From Hydrogenophilales bacterium 16-64-46 (lineage in GTDB: Bacteria; Pseudomonadota; Gammaproteobacteria; Burkholderiales; Thiobacillaceae), in contig NCGY01000005.1 of NCBI GenBank assembly GCA_002281775.1, positions 124,001 through 188,000 on the forward strand: DNA of 64,000 nucleotides, in the 5' to 3' direction. The notes under the pieces were generated by a model. That model was not told where the DNA came from, did not search any database, and worked only from the letters and a program-made list of their open reading frames with translations. Below, piece by piece: positions 18,829 through 28,405 of this stretch. The stretch's first letter is position 1. Every line of letters begins with the position of its first letter. The translations under genes and the position numbers were made by a program.

Positions 18829-18848
18829 GAAGCAAACCCGTCAGGGAG

Positions 18849-20120
18849 TCAACCGAGCACTTCTGCCCAGATGTTCTGCGCCCAGGATTCGTTGTAGGCG
18901 AAGTTCAATTCGTCGCCCTTGGCCGTTGCGCCGCCTTCCGGCGCCGACACGTAACCCTTGCCGGCTTCGAAGCGGAACACGTTGGCGACGTAGCCCGAGG
19001 TGGTGTCGGAGGTGGCTGAGTAGCAGGTGTTGGCCACGACCGGGATCGGGTCGGGCTGACGACCGGCCAGCAGTTCGACGATCGCTGCCGCACACACTTT
19101 CGCGTGGTTGGTCGCCATGTGGCCGGACTTCGGCAAGTTGGACAGCACCGAGTCACCGATGACGTGCACGTTCGGCACGGTGGTCGATTCGAAGGTGGCC
19201 AGGTTGACTGTACACCACACGCCATTGCTGTCGTTGCGCGCGCCCGCCATGGCGCAGACTTCGCCTGCCCGCTGCCGCGGTACCACGTTGAGCACGTCGC
19301 CCTTCACGTCATCAAACTCGGTCGAGACGATCATCTTGGTGCCATCCACTGCGAAAGGCGCGTTGTTCGGGCGGTATTCGATCATGCCGGGGTAGTAGGT
19401 GTTCCAGGCATTCATGAACAGGCCCTTCTTCGAGGCGATGTCCGGGTTGCCGTCGAGCAGGATGATCTTCGACTTGGGCTTGGCCTTCTTGAAGTAGTTG
19501 GCGACCATGCAGGCACGCTCGTAGGGGCCGGGGGGGCAGCGATACGGTGCCGTGGGCACCGACATCACGAACACGCCGCCGTCGGGCATGGCTTCGAGCT
19601 GCTTGCGCAGCAGCGCGGTCTGCTCACCAGCCTTCCAGGCATGCACCACCTTGCCGGCGGCTTCGGCGTCCTTGAAGCCCTTGACCGTATCGGTCAGCAC
19701 TTCGATGCCGGGGGCGAGCACCAAGCGGTCGTAGGCAATGCTCGATCCACCCTTGAGTTTGACCATGCGCTGGGCGGTGTCCACGCCGACAACGTAGTCC
19801 TTGACCATCTTGATGCCGCGCTTGGGCAGGTTGTCGTAGCCGTGGGTGATGTCATCCATGGTCTTGATGCCGCCCAGCACCCAGTTGGAGATCGGGCAGG
19901 AGACGAACTTGTCGTTCGGCTCGATCAGGGTCACGTCGATGTTCGGACCCCACTGCTTGAGGTATTTGGCACAGGTTGCCCCGCCGAAGCCCGCGCCGAC
20001 GATGACGACGTGGGGGTTGCCCTTGGCGGCGGTCGAGGCGGACTGGGTGGCACAGCCGGTCAGGGCCACTGCGGCACCGGCACCGGACACTTTCAGGAAA
20101 TCGCGACGATTCAAAGTCAT
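18849..20120 (-). CDS. fccB: Flavocytochrome c sulfide dehydrogenase, flavoprotein subunit
   Basis: 423 residues. It oxidises sulfide in the periplasm and passes electrons to the cytochrome c subunit. A Tat signal (NRRDFLKVSGAGAAVALTGC) is followed by VVIVGAGFGGATCAKYLK, the FAD loop. Cys75 in FVSCPISNWV corresponds to the cysteine that binds FAD covalently in the Allochromatium enzyme once the signal is removed. Cys195 (YRCPPGPYERAC) and Cys366 (NTCYS) fit the redox-active disulfide pair. fccA lies 16 bases upstream in the same operon. Together they indicate growth on reduced sulfur. Confidence 0.95.
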   Translation of the reverse strand: MTLNRRDFLKVSGAGAAVALTGCATQSASTAAKGNPHVVIVGAGFGGATCAKYLKQWGPNIDVTLIEPNDKFVSCPISNWVLGGIKTMDDITHGYDNLPKRGIKMVKDYVVGVDTAQRMVKLKGGSSIAYDRLVLAPGIEVLTDTVKGFKDAEAAGKVVHAWKAGEQTALLRKQLEAMPDGGVFVMSVPTAPYRCPPGPYERACMVANYFKKAKPKSKIILLDGNPDIASKKGLFMNAWNTYYPGMIEYRPNNAPFAVDGTKMIVSTEFDDVKGDVLNVVPRQRAGEVCAMAGARNDSNGVWCTVNLATFESTTVPNVHVIGDSVLSNLPKSGHMATNHAKVCAAAIVELLAGRQPDPIPVVANTCYSATSDTTSGYVANVFRFEAGKGYVSAPEGGATAKGDELNFAYNESWAQNIWAEVLG

Positions 20121-20136
20121 GTTCTCTCTCCCTTGC

Positions 20137-20442
20137 TTATTTCAGGGTCGCGAAATACGCGCCCATGGCTTCGAACTCGGCGTCGGTATAACCGTAAGCG
20201 TGACGCTTCATGATCGTGCCTTGGCGGGCACCGGATTTGAAGTCCTTCATCTGCTTGACGAAGTAATCCTTGTCCAGACCGTTGATGCTGGGAATGGCAC
20301 CGAGACTTTTGCCGCCGGGGCCGTGGCAGGACATGCAGGTCGCCGAGATGGCCTGGGTGTGCAGATCGGCGGCACTGGCGACGCCAGCCAGACCGAAACC
20401 TGCACTAGCGGCAAGCGACAGGGCGATGGTCTTGATTGTCAT
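20137..20442 (-). CDS. fccA: Monohaem cytochrome c, sulfide dehydrogenase cytochrome subunit
   Basis: 101 residues with a signal peptide (cut after ASA, about residue 24). CMSCH at about 36-40 is the single haem site, and the late MKRHAYGYTDAEFEAMGAYF supplies the Met ligand region typical of small FccA/SoxE-like cytochromes. It would accept electrons from FccB. The subunit is monohaem, as in green sulfur bacteria, not the dihaem form of Allochromatium. Confidence 0.9.
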   Translation of the reverse strand: MTIKTIALSLAASAGFGLAGVASAADLHTQAISATCMSCHGPGGKSLGAIPSINGLDKDYFVKQMKDFKSGARQGTIMKRHAYGYTDAEFEAMGAYFATLK

Positions 20443-20680
20443 AAAACTCCTCCAGGAGATTGAGTTGGCGATGCGCCTGGCATCGAATTCGGGCCAATTC
20501 GTTCAGGTTTCTCGGTTACCTGGGAGATGGGCCAACCACATACACGGGCTTCTCGGTTTCCCGTGCAATGGACCGCATGATTCAGTAGCCTAAAAGTACT
20601 GTCAACAAGCAAAAGCTTATATAGCGCGGGTTTCCGGCCGGTTGGCCAGAAAAAAATCGGCTGCGGCGGGCTTTTGCCGT
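20443..20680. promoter_or_regulatory. fcc upstream region with an inverted repeat
   Basis: 238 bases without a gene lie between hemH and fccA; the fcc promoter must be here. CACGGG (20543-20548) and CCCGTG (20560-20565) form an 11-spaced inverted repeat that could be an operator or a hairpin. A CTCCAGGAG-like strong ribosome site precedes fccA. No clear -35/-10 pair was found. Confidence 0.35.
20649..20679 (-). terminator. Possible terminator after hemH
   Basis: Reading the minus strand, CGGC and GCCG flank a GC-rich loop and are followed by seven T residues (plus-strand A run at about 20650-20656), just after the hemH stop. The stem is short, so this is tentative. Confidence 0.35.
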
Positions 20681-21784
20681 TCACTTCGCTGCGCCGGCTT
20701 GCAGGGCACGCTGCCGTGCGGCTTCGCGTGTCAGTTTGTCAGCCTCGCGATCCCAGTCCGTGCTGACCCAGCCGCCCAGGTTTTCCAGCGCGATCCGGCC
20801 CAGCGCATCGATCCAGCGCGGGTGCTCGTTGAGCGCAGGGATGTAGTGGAAATCCTTGCCGCCGGCGGTGAGAAAGGTTTCGCGACCTTCCATGGCCAGC
20901 TCTTCCAGGGTTTCCAGGCAATCTGCAGTAAAGCCGGGGGCGACGATGTCGACCCGGCCGACGCCCTCGCGCCCCAGGGTTTCCAGGGTCTTGTCGGTAT
21001 AGGGTGTCAGCCACTCGGCACGGCCGAAGCGCGACTGGAAGCTGAGCCGGAATTGATGCGCGTCGAGTCCGAGTGCTTCGGCGAGCAGGCGGCCGGTTTT
21101 CTGGCATTCGCAGTGGTAGGGGTCGCCCTTGTCGAGCGTGTAGCGCGGCACGCCGTGAAAGCTCATCAGCAGTACGTCGGGCCGGCCGTGCATCTGCCAG
21201 TAGTCGCGGATGTTGGCGGCGAGCGCCTGGATGTAGCCGGGGTGGTCGTGGTAGTGCTTGACGGTGCGCAGTGCCGGCTGGTTGCGCACGCCTTGCAGCC
21301 AGGCAAACGCCAAGTCGTGGGCGGTGGCCGTGGACGACGCAGCGTATTGCGGGTAAGCAGGCAGGATCAGGATGCGGTCGCAGCCGTCGGCCTTCATGCG
21401 TGCGAGCGTGTCGGGGATAGCCGGGTTGCCGTAGCGCATCGCGTATTCCACCTGCACTGGCGAGGCCACCTGCTCGCCGAGCCAGCCTTTCAGCAGCTTG
21501 GTCTGTTTCTCGGTGTGGACCTTGAGCGGCGAGCCGTCAGCGGTCCAGATCGAGGCATATTTTTCGGCGGATTTTTTCGGCCGCGTGTTGAGGATGATGC
21601 CGTTGAGAATCAGCCACCAGATCGCGCGCGGAATCTCCACCACCCGGGTATCGGAGAGAAACTGCTTGAGATAAGGGCGAAGCGCGCGGGCCGTGGGGGC
21701 CTCGGGCGTGCCGAGGTTGACCATGAGCACCCCGGTACGGGCGAGCTGGCCATGCGTGTAGTCCGGTTCTTTATGATGGTTCAT
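20681..21784 (-). CDS. hemH: Ferrochelatase
   Basis: 367 residues. It inserts Fe2+ into protoporphyrin IX, the last step of haem synthesis, in line with the cytochromes encoded nearby. [23 protein letters not shown] and [15 protein letters not shown] are conserved; [22 protein letters not shown] holds the catalytic His, and [15 protein letters not shown] the second conserved block. The start at 21784 overlaps the hrcA stop (ATGA), so it is translated after hrcA. Longer upstream frame extension is an artefact. Confidence 0.95.
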   Translation of the reverse strand: MNHHKEPDYTHGQLARTGVLMVNLGTPEAPTARALRPYLKQFLSDTRVVEIPRAIWWLILNGIILNTRPKKSAEKYASIWTADGSPLKVHTEKQTKLLKGWLGEQVASPVQVEYAMRYGNPAIPDTLARMKADGCDRILILPAYPQYAASSTATAHDLAFAWLQGVRNQPALRTVKHYHDHPGYIQALAANIRDYWQMHGRPDVLLMSFHGVPRYTLDKGDPYHCECQKTGRLLAEALGLDAHQFRLSFQSRFGRAEWLTPYTDKTLETLGREGVGRVDIVAPGFTADCLETLEELAMEGRETFLTAGGKDFHYIPALNEHPRWIDALGRIALENLGGWVSTDWDREADKLTREAARQRALQAGAAK

Positions 21785-22800
21785 GCGTGATGCGAGAGTG
21801 CGCTCGATAAAAGTCTGGCGGTGATGTCGACGATGGGGACGACGCGTTCGTAGGCCATGCGGGTGGGCCCTACCACGCCCAGCGTGCCGACGACCTGGCC
21901 GTCGACCGAATACGGGGCGGTGACGAGGCTGCATTCGTCCAGCGGCAGCAGGTCGGATTCGCCGCCGATGAAAATCTGCACGCCGGCGGCGGAGCGCGAC
22001 TGGTCGAGCAGCTGCAGCAGGCCGGTTTTCTGCTCGAAGGCGTCGAACAGGCGACGCAGCTTGTGCATGTTGCCGGAGAGATCCTCCACGTCGAGCAGTT
22101 TGCGGCTGCCCGACACGACCATGCTTTCCTGACTGGGATCGAGCGCTTGGCTGCCTGCGTCTACCGCCGCGGCCATCAATCGCGTGATGTCATCGCGTAC
22201 CCGGCCGAGTTCGTCGCGCAGCTTGCTGCGCACCTGGTCGAAGCGGTGGCCGGCAAAATGCTGGTTGAAGTAGTTGGCGGCCTCGGTCAGCGCCGAGGCG
22301 GAATAGGGCGTGTCGGTGAGGATGACGCGGTTTTCGACCTCGCCTTCCATCGTCACGATGATGAGCAGGATGCGTTTGTCGGAGAGGCTCAGAAACTCGA
22401 TCTGGCGGAAAGCCGGGTTGCGGCGCGGCGTCATCACCAGCCCGGCAAATTGCGACAGGTCGGACAGCAGCGAGGAGGCCGAGGCGATCAGCCGCTGCGG
22501 GTCGGCCGCAGCGAGGCTGGTTTCCAGTTGGGCGACTTCGCCCTGATCGAGCGGCCGCACGGTCAGCAGGGTGTCGACGAAAAACCGGTAGCCGCGCGGC
22601 GTGGGGACGCGTCCGGCCGAGGTATGCGGGCTGGCGACGAAGCCCATGTCCTCCAGATCGGCCATCACGTTACGGATGCTGGCGGGTGAGAGATCGAGTC
22701 CGGAATGCTTGGAGAGGGTGCGCGATCCCACCGGCTCGCCCTCGGCGATGTAGCGTTCGACCAGGGTCTTCAGCAGGATTTGGGCACGGTCGGTGAGCAT
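21781..22800 (-). CDS. hrcA: Heat-inducible transcription repressor HrcA
   Basis: 339 residues. An N-terminal winged helix ([46 protein letters not shown]) is followed by the GAF-like HrcA domain. HrcA binds the CIRCE operator to repress groE/dnaK chaperone genes. No CIRCE sequence was seen in the 103 bases upstream, so it is probably not self-regulated through CIRCE here. It is divergent from nadK and translationally coupled to hemH. Confidence 0.95.
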   Translation of the reverse strand: MLTDRAQILLKTLVERYIAEGEPVGSRTLSKHSGLDLSPASIRNVMADLEDMGFVASPHTSAGRVPTPRGYRFFVDTLLTVRPLDQGEVAQLETSLAAADPQRLIASASSLLSDLSQFAGLVMTPRRNPAFRQIEFLSLSDKRILLIIVTMEGEVENRVILTDTPYSASALTEAANYFNQHFAGHRFDQVRSKLRDELGRVRDDITRLMAAAVDAGSQALDPSQESMVVSGSRKLLDVEDLSGNMHKLRRLFDAFEQKTGLLQLLDQSRSAAGVQIFIGGESDLLPLDECSLVTAPYSVDGQVVGTLGVVGPTRMAYERVVPIVDITARLLSSALSHHA

Positions 22801-22903
22801 GGGGAGATTATATAGGGGAGCGACAAGCGGTATGCGGCAAGCGGTGAACGGAATTCCCGCCTGCCGCGCATTGCTTGCTACTCACCCCTTATAATCGCGC
22901 CTC

Positions 22904-23776
22904 ATGCAAACGCCCTTCCATACCGTCGGCCTGGTCGGCAAATACGACAACCCCGGGATGCACGATTCCGTCTGCCGGCTGGGCGAGTTTCTGCGCGGGC
23001 GCGGCCACGCGGTGATGCTGGCGAGCCAGACCGCCGAACGCCTCAACATCCAGGACTGCCCGCACCGCAATCTGCACGAGCTGGCAACGGAAAGCGACGT
23101 GGTAGTGGTGATGGGCGGCGACGGCACCATGCTCTCGATCGCACGCGAACTGGCTTCCACAGGCGCGCCGCTGATCGGCATCAACCAGGGGCGGCTGGGC
23201 TTTCTCACCGACATCACCGTGGACGACATGTTCGACGCGGTGGCCGAGATTCTTTCCGGCCAGTACGTGGCGGAAGAGCGCATCCTGCTCAATGGCCAGG
23301 TTCGCCGCAACGGTGAGCGCGTGTTCGAGGCCACCGCCTTCAACGACGTGGTCGTCGGCAAGGGCGGCTCGGGGCGGCTCATCGACCTGGACATTTCCAT
23401 CAACAGCGAATTCGTCTACAGCCAGCGCGCCGACGGCCTGGTGGTGACCAGCCCCACCGGCACCACAGCCTACGCCCTGTCGGCGGGCGGGCCCATCGTG
23501 CATCCCACGCTGGAAGCCGTGGCACTGGTGCCGATCTGCCCGCACACCCTGTCGGCGCGCCCCATCGTGGTGAGCAGCCATTCGCGCATCGAACTCGCGC
23601 TCACCTATGCCGACGACGCGCGCGTACACTTCGACGGCCAGACGCACTTCGATCTGGCGAGCGGCGACCACGTCTGGATCACCCGGGCTGCCAAGCCTGT
23701 CACCCTGCTGCACCCGCATTCCTACAGTTACTACGACACGCTCCGGCAGAAGCTGCACTGGGGCAAACGGCTTTGA
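22904..23776 (+). CDS. nadK: NAD kinase
   Basis: 290 residues. It phosphorylates NAD to NADP. VVVMGGDGTMLSIAREL is the GGDGT active-site motif, LIGINQGRLGFLTDI the conserved loop, and DGLVVTSPTGTTAYALSAGGPI the NE/TAYxxSAGGP block. The gene begins 103 bases from the divergent hrcA and ends exactly where a MITE-like element begins. Confidence 0.96.
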   Translation: MQTPFHTVGLVGKYDNPGMHDSVCRLGEFLRGRGHAVMLASQTAERLNIQDCPHRNLHELATESDVVVVMGGDGTMLSIARELASTGAPLIGINQGRLGFLTDITVDDMFDAVAEILSGQYVAEERILLNGQVRRNGERVFEATAFNDVVVGKGGSGRLIDLDISINSEFVYSQRADGLVVTSPTGTTAYALSAGGPIVHPTLEAVALVPICPHTLSARPIVVSSHSRIELALTYADDARVHFDGQTHFDLASGDHVWITRAAKPVTLLHPHSYSYYDTLRQKLHWGKRL

Positions 23777-23955
23777 ACCCGGATAATTCATCAGGCGGCT
23801 CTTCGAGCCTGCGCGGGTGCTGGCGGTCATTTTGCGGCATCTTTACGCCCTCGCTTCGCGCCCATAGACCAGGCTATGGGCTTGGCGCGCGTGCGCAAAT
23901 CTGCGCGCAAAACGCCTCACCATCATCCCGCGTCCTGGTGGATTATCCGGGTTGA
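23777..23955. mobile_element. MITE-like inverted-repeat element between nadK and recN
   Basis: The first 20 bases (AACCCGGATAATTCATCAGG) and the last 20 (23936-23955, CCTGGTGGATTATCCGGGTT) are reverse complements with two mismatches. Inside, ATTTTGCG and CGCGCAAAA arms flank a central GCCCATAG/CTATGGGC stem with a six-base loop (about 23858-23879). There is no ORF of its own. TGA flanks it on both sides (the left copy being the nadK stop), a possible short target duplication. This fits a non-autonomous transposable element. Confidence 0.65.
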
Positions 23956-23962
23956 GCAGGCC

Positions 23963-25618
23963 ATGCTCGTCCACCTGTCCATCCGCAATTACCTGCTGGT
24001 CGAATCCGTCGAGCTCGATTTCAAGCCCGGCCTGACCGTCCTCACCGGCGAGACCGGTGCCGGCAAATCCATCCTTGTCGACGCGCTGGCGCTGGCGCTG
24101 GGCGACCGCGCCGAAGGCGGCGTGGTGCGGCCGGGTGCGTCGCGCGCCGAGATCGCCGCCGAATTCCGCATTGCTGCCTTGCCCGTGCTCACGGCCTGGC
24201 TCGACCACGCCGGTTTTAGCTGCGAGGACGACGCGCTCATCCTGCGCCGCGTCATCGACGCGGGCGGGCGCTCGCGCGCCTTCGTCAACGGCAGCGCTGC
24301 CACGCTCGCGCAACTGAAGGAAGCCGCCGAACACCTGCTCGACATCCACGGCCAGCACGCCCACCACGCCCTGCTGCGTGCCGACACCCAGCGCGCGGTG
24401 CTCGATGCCTATGCCTGCGCCAGCGACGCCGCCACCCGCGTGGCGGACACCTGGCGGCAGTGGCAACGGGCGCGCCAGCGCAGGCTGGACGCCGAATCCA
24501 GCGGCGAGATCCGGCGCATCGAACGCGAAGGCCTGCAACTGGCGGTCGAAGAACTCACGGCGCTGGGCGACGACCTCGAGCGCTGGGACACCCTGCAAAC
24601 CGAACACGCCCGGCTGGCGCACGTCACCGCCCTCATCGAGGGCAACCAGGCCCTGCTCGACGGCCTCGACGAAGGCGATGCGGCGATCACCGCACAGCTC
24701 GGCCAGCTTGCTGCGCGGCTGGATACCATGCGGGCGGTGGACGACAGCCTCGCCGAGGTGGCCGGCCTGCTCGAAGCCGCCAGCGCCGATATAGCCGAAG
24801 CCGTGCACGGCCTGCGCCGCTACGCCGGCCAGTTGAGTCTCGACCCCGAGCGGCTGGCTGAACTCGACCAGCGCATGGCCGACATGCACCGCCTGGCGCG
24901 CAAGCATCGCGTGCAGCCCGAGGCGCTGGCCACCTTGCGCGAGCAGCTCGAGGCCAGGCTTGCCGAACTGGCGGCGAGCGACGATCTCGATGCCCTCGCC
25001 GCGGCCGAAAAGCAGGCCGAAATAGCCTGTCGCACGGCGGCCGAGCGCCTGTCGGTGCAGCGACGTCAGGCGGCCGGCGCACTGGCCGCCGAAGTGACCG
25101 CCGCCCTGCAGGAACTGGCACTTACCGGCGGACAGCTCGACATCGCGCTCGTGCCCTTGAGTGAGCCGTGTGCCCACGGGCTGGAAGACATCGAATTCCG
25201 CGTCGCCAGCCATCCCGGTCTTGCCCCCGGACCGCTGGCCAAGGTGGCGTCGGGTGGGGAACTGTCGCGCATCAGCCTCGCCATCCAGACGGCCCTGTCC
25301 GGCGTGGCCGGCGTGCCCACGCTGATCTTCGACGAAGTCGACGTCGGCATCGGCGGCGGCGTCGCCGACGCGGTGGGCCGACGGCTGGCGCGACTGGGGG
25401 AAACCCGGCAGGTGTTGGTCATCACCCACCTGCCGCAGGTGGCGGCGCGCGGCGCGCATCACCTGCGCGTGGCCAAGCGTGCCTCGGGCGAAGTGGTGAC
25501 CTCCGGCATCGAATCCCTGGACGCGGCGGCGCGGGTCGAGGAAATCGCCCGCATGCTCGGCGGGGCCACGCTCACGGCGACCACCCGGCAGCACGCCGCC
25601 GAGATGCTCGCCGGATGA
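23963..25618 (+). CDS. recN: DNA repair protein RecN
   Basis: 551 residues, an SMC-like ATPase for double-strand-break repair. Walker A GETGAGKSILVDALALALG is near residue 32, a coiled-coil middle is rich in Ala, Glu and Arg, and the ABC signature KVASGGELSRISLAIQ with Walker B TLIFDEVDVGIGG lies in the C-terminal part. The ATG at 23963 (MLVHLSIRNYLLVESVEL) is the family start; the frame extends back into the MITE-like element but that part is not coding. Confidence 0.95.
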   Translation: MLVHLSIRNYLLVESVELDFKPGLTVLTGETGAGKSILVDALALALGDRAEGGVVRPGASRAEIAAEFRIAALPVLTAWLDHAGFSCEDDALILRRVIDAGGRSRAFVNGSAATLAQLKEAAEHLLDIHGQHAHHALLRADTQRAVLDAYACASDAATRVADTWRQWQRARQRRLDAESSGEIRRIEREGLQLAVEELTALGDDLERWDTLQTEHARLAHVTALIEGNQALLDGLDEGDAAITAQLGQLAARLDTMRAVDDSLAEVAGLLEAASADIAEAVHGLRRYAGQLSLDPERLAELDQRMADMHRLARKHRVQPEALATLREQLEARLAELAASDDLDALAAAEKQAEIACRTAAERLSVQRRQAAGALAAEVTAALQELALTGGQLDIALVPLSEPCAHGLEDIEFRVASHPGLAPGPLAKVASGGELSRISLAIQTALSGVAGVPTLIFDEVDVGIGGGVADAVGRRLARLGETRQVLVITHLPQVAARGAHHLRVAKRASGEVVTSGIESLDAAARVEEIARMLGGATLTATTRQHAAEMLAG

Positions 25619-26088
25619 GGTGTCTCATCTGCCTGTTGCTGCTCTGTCTGGCCGCCACGGTGCGCGCCGAGACGCTGACGGGCGTGGTCATCGTCGTCAT
25701 CGACGGCGACACCGTGCTGTTCAAGCCCGATCATGTCACGCCGGCCTCGCGCGCTTTCCTCAAGGTGCGCCTGGCCGGCATCGACGCGCCGGAAACGGGA
25801 CAGCCGCAGGGCAGCGCCGCGACGCAGGCGCTGAAGGCGCTGCTCCATAAGCGCCGGGTCGTGCTGACGACGCTGGCGACGGACCGCTACGGCCGGCGCG
25901 TCGGGCAGATCGAAGTCGACGGCGCAGACGCCAGCCAGGCTATGCTCGCGCGCGGACTCGCCTGGGCAGGCTGGCGCGCCGACGCCGCGACGCGTGCACG
26001 GGAAGCGGAGGCGCGCCAGGCCCGGCGTGGGCTCTGGCGCGAGGCCAGCCCGGTGCCGCCGTGGCAGTGGCGGCGCGCTACGCAGTAG
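25615..26088 (+). CDS. Secreted staphylococcal-nuclease-type thermonuclease
   Basis: 157 residues. A signal peptide (LICLLLLCLAATVRAE) precedes an SNase fold. VVIDGDTVLF, VRLAGIDAPETGQ (catalytic Arg and Glu) and TDRYGRRVGQI (second catalytic Arg) are intact, so the protein should be an active calcium-dependent nuclease in the periplasm or outside. Its start overlaps the recN stop (ATGA). Its stop overlaps the convergent SulP gene by 11 bases. Confidence 0.9.
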   Translation: MRCLICLLLLCLAATVRAETLTGVVIVVIDGDTVLFKPDHVTPASRAFLKVRLAGIDAPETGQPQGSAATQALKALLHKRRVVLTTLATDRYGRRVGQIEVDGADASQAMLARGLAWAGWRADAATRAREAEARQARRGLWREASPVPPWQWRRATQ

Positions 26089-27895
26089 GCGCGGGGGTGT
26101 CCTGCCGCGCCGTGCCGTCGGGCAGTCGCGTGTGGCATTCGTGGAAAATCCGCGCCTTGCAGTCGCGGCACACGTTGCTGTCGAGGCGCGAATAGATCGT
26201 GCGGATCGCGTCACCCTTGTGGCGGAAAATCTGCTCCTCGCCGATGATTTCGGCCTGGCCGCCACGCCGCAGCATCTCGCACAGGTCCGGCTGAACCCCC
26301 ACCATATAGAGTCCGCCGCCCAGCTTGCGCCGGCGCGAGGCTTCCTTGGCCAGCATGTCTGCCCCGGCCAGATCGATGAAGCCCATGGCTCGCGAGAAAA
26401 GCAGCAGGTGTTTCTTGCCGGGATCGGCTTCGTCGATATTGCGGAAGTGCTGCTGCACGTACTCGACCGCGCCGAAGAAGATCGAGCCTTCGACCCGCAG
26501 CATCGCCAGTTGCGGGCAGCGCGGATCGTCGCCGGCGGCGACGGCGAATTTGCGGTGGGGATTGGCCGCCTCTTCCATCGGCGCGGTCATCTCGCGGATC
26601 GAGGGGCGCGAGGTGCGGTAGAGGTAGAACAGCAGCGATACCAGGATGCCGAGGAAGATGCCCTTTTCCAGATCGATCAGCGTGCCGACGAAGGTGAGCG
26701 CCAGCACGATGCGTTCGCGCGGATGCCGCTTGACGATTTCTCCGATGTGGTGGAAGTCGATCAGGCTCCAGGCGACGATGAAGAGGATGGCCGCCATCGC
26801 CGGCACCGGCAGGTAGGCGGCGAGCGGGGCCACCAGCAGTACGATTACCAGCAGGAAGCCGGCCGAGAACGCCGCCGCCAGCGGGGTTTGCGCGCCCGAG
26901 GCATAGTTCACGCCGCTGCGGTTGAACGAGCCGCTCGAGGCATAGCCGGAGAAGAAGCTGCCGGCAATGTTGCCGAGGCCCTGGCCGATGAATTCCTGGT
27001 TGCTGTCGATGCGCTGGTCCGACTTGGTGGCCACCGCGCGGGCGATGGCCACGGCTTCGGTCAGCGCCAGAATCGCGACGATCATGGCTGGAAAGAGCGT
27101 GGTCTTGATCGCGGCCCAGGAAAAATCGGGCAGGGACAGCGGCGGGAACGACGCCGCCAGCGCGCCGACGGTGAGGATGCCCGTGTTGTCCGCGCCGATC
27201 TGATAATTGACCAGGGCGGCAAACAGGCTGCCGACGACCATGGCTACGATCATGTAAGGCAGCTTTTTCAGAGTGCGCTTGGCGAGGATGCCGGAGACCA
27301 GGGTGACGAGGCTCACCGCCAGCACCCAGGGTTCGATCTCCAGGATATGCCGGCCGAAATGGATGATCACTTCGTGGAAGTGTGCGCCGCGCGGGATCTC
27401 CACGCCGAAGAAGTTTTTCACCTGACTGCTGGCGATGAGCAGCGCGGCCCCGGCGGTAAAGCCGACGATGACGGTGTGAGAAATGAAATTGACCAGGGTG
27501 CCGAGCCGCGCCAGACCCATGGCGAGCTGGATGACACCGGCCAGGAGGGTGAGAGTGAGCACCAGGCCGATGAACTGCGCGGTACCCGGTTCCGCCAGCG
27601 GGCTAATGGAGGCGAACACCACAATCGAGATCGCGGTGGTCGGGCCGGAGACAAGGTGCTTGCTTGAGCCCCACAGCGCCGACACCACGACCGGAATCAT
27701 CGCGGCGTAGAGGCCGTATTGCGGCGGCAGGCCGGCGATGGTGGCAAAGGCCACCGCCTGCGGCAGCACGATCAGTGAGCCGGTGATGGCGGCGATGGCG
27801 TCCGCTTTCAGCGTGACCCGGGTGACGTCCGGCCACCACCTGAGAAATGGCAGCAGGCGGTACAACCAGAGGGGGCAGGCTTTCAGGTCGATCAT
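26078..27895 (-). CDS. SulP-family anion transporter with STAS domain and Cys/His tail
   Basis: 605 residues. About 10-12 membrane segments in the SulP arrangement (PQAVAFATIAGLPPQYGLYAAMIP, GPTTAISIVVFASIS, then SSGSFNRSGVNYASGAQTPLAA) followed by a STAS domain from about 470. It would move sulfate or bicarbonate across the inner membrane with H+ or Na+; sulfate would fit a sulfur oxidiser. The last 33 residues hold C576-x2-C579, His585, Cys587 and His588, not a normal SulP feature and possibly a metal site. It is convergent with the nuclease gene. Confidence 0.88.
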   Translation of the reverse strand: MIDLKACPLWLYRLLPFLRWWPDVTRVTLKADAIAAITGSLIVLPQAVAFATIAGLPPQYGLYAAMIPVVVSALWGSSKHLVSGPTTAISIVVFASISPLAEPGTAQFIGLVLTLTLLAGVIQLAMGLARLGTLVNFISHTVIVGFTAGAALLIASSQVKNFFGVEIPRGAHFHEVIIHFGRHILEIEPWVLAVSLVTLVSGILAKRTLKKLPYMIVAMVVGSLFAALVNYQIGADNTGILTVGALAASFPPLSLPDFSWAAIKTTLFPAMIVAILALTEAVAIARAVATKSDQRIDSNQEFIGQGLGNIAGSFFSGYASSGSFNRSGVNYASGAQTPLAAAFSAGFLLVIVLLVAPLAAYLPVPAMAAILFIVAWSLIDFHHIGEIVKRHPRERIVLALTFVGTLIDLEKGIFLGILVSLLFYLYRTSRPSIREMTAPMEEAANPHRKFAVAAGDDPRCPQLAMLRVEGSIFFGAVEYVQQHFRNIDEADPGKKHLLLFSRAMGFIDLAGADMLAKEASRRRKLGGGLYMVGVQPDLCEMLRRGGQAEIIGEEQIFRHKGDAIRTIYSRLDSNVCRDCKARIFHECHTRLPDGTARQDTPAPTA

Positions 27896-27992
27896 GCGGG
27901 TTCCAGAAGCATATTAGTGGATAACGTTATAACTCTTTGTCATAAAACGATTTTTTCAGGATCGCCATGGCCGGGCACCGGCCTCGCGGCCC

Positions 27993-27998
27993 TATAAT
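27993..27998 (+). promoter_or_regulatory. Possible -10 box for the cytochrome operon
   Basis: A perfect TATAAT lies 61 bases before the first cytochrome ATG, in the divergent gap after the SulP gene. No convincing -35 is seen at the right distance, so it may need an activator. Confidence 0.4.
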
Positions 27999-28058
27999 CG
28001 AGCCCAACCCTGCACAAGACAGGGTCGAATGACAACCCAACCAGAGAGAGCGAGGAAG

Positions 28059-28394
28059 ATGAAACCCTTCAGCATGACGCTATTCGCGTCCGCGCTGTTG
28101 GCGGTGGCGCTGCCGGTTCAGGCGGCGGGCGACCCCAAGGCCGGACAACTCAAAACCTCGATGTGCGCCGGGTGTCACGGCATTCCAGGCTGGCGCACGG
28201 CCTATCCCAGTGTCTACAGCGTGCCCAAGCTGGGCGGACAACACGCCGATTATATCGTCGCGGCGCTCAAGGCCTACAAGACCGGGGAGCGTGACCACCC
28301 CAGCATGAAGGGCATTGCCGGCAGCCTGTCCGAGCAGGACATGGAAGATCTCGCCGCGTATTACGCGTCGTCCTACAGCGGTCCAGCCAGATGA
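28059..28394 (+). CDS. Cytochrome c4/c5-type monohaem protein
   Basis: 111 residues with a signal peptide (MKPFSMTLFASALLAVALPVQAAG). CAGCH at about 36-40 is the haem site, and AGSLSEQDMEDLAAYYASS is the C-terminal helix of class I cytochromes. GAGGA sits before the ATG at 28059. It is an electron carrier in the periplasm, paired with a sister cytochrome directly downstream (the gap is 11 bases). The electron partner is unknown. Confidence 0.92.
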   Translation: MKPFSMTLFASALLAVALPVQAAGDPKAGQLKTSMCAGCHGIPGWRTAYPSVYSVPKLGGQHADYIVAALKAYKTGERDHPSMKGIAGSLSEQDMEDLAAYYASSYSGPAR

Positions 28395-28405
28395 GGTGCC
28401 CCGAC

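Noticed and set aside
22801..22903. CIRCE operator upstream of hrcA
   Set aside because: No TTAGCACTC-N9-GAGTGCTAA-like inverted repeat is present.
23843..25594. 583-residue antisense ORF opposite recN
   Set aside because: Exact shadow of recN; no motif, and high-GC antisense frames are often open.
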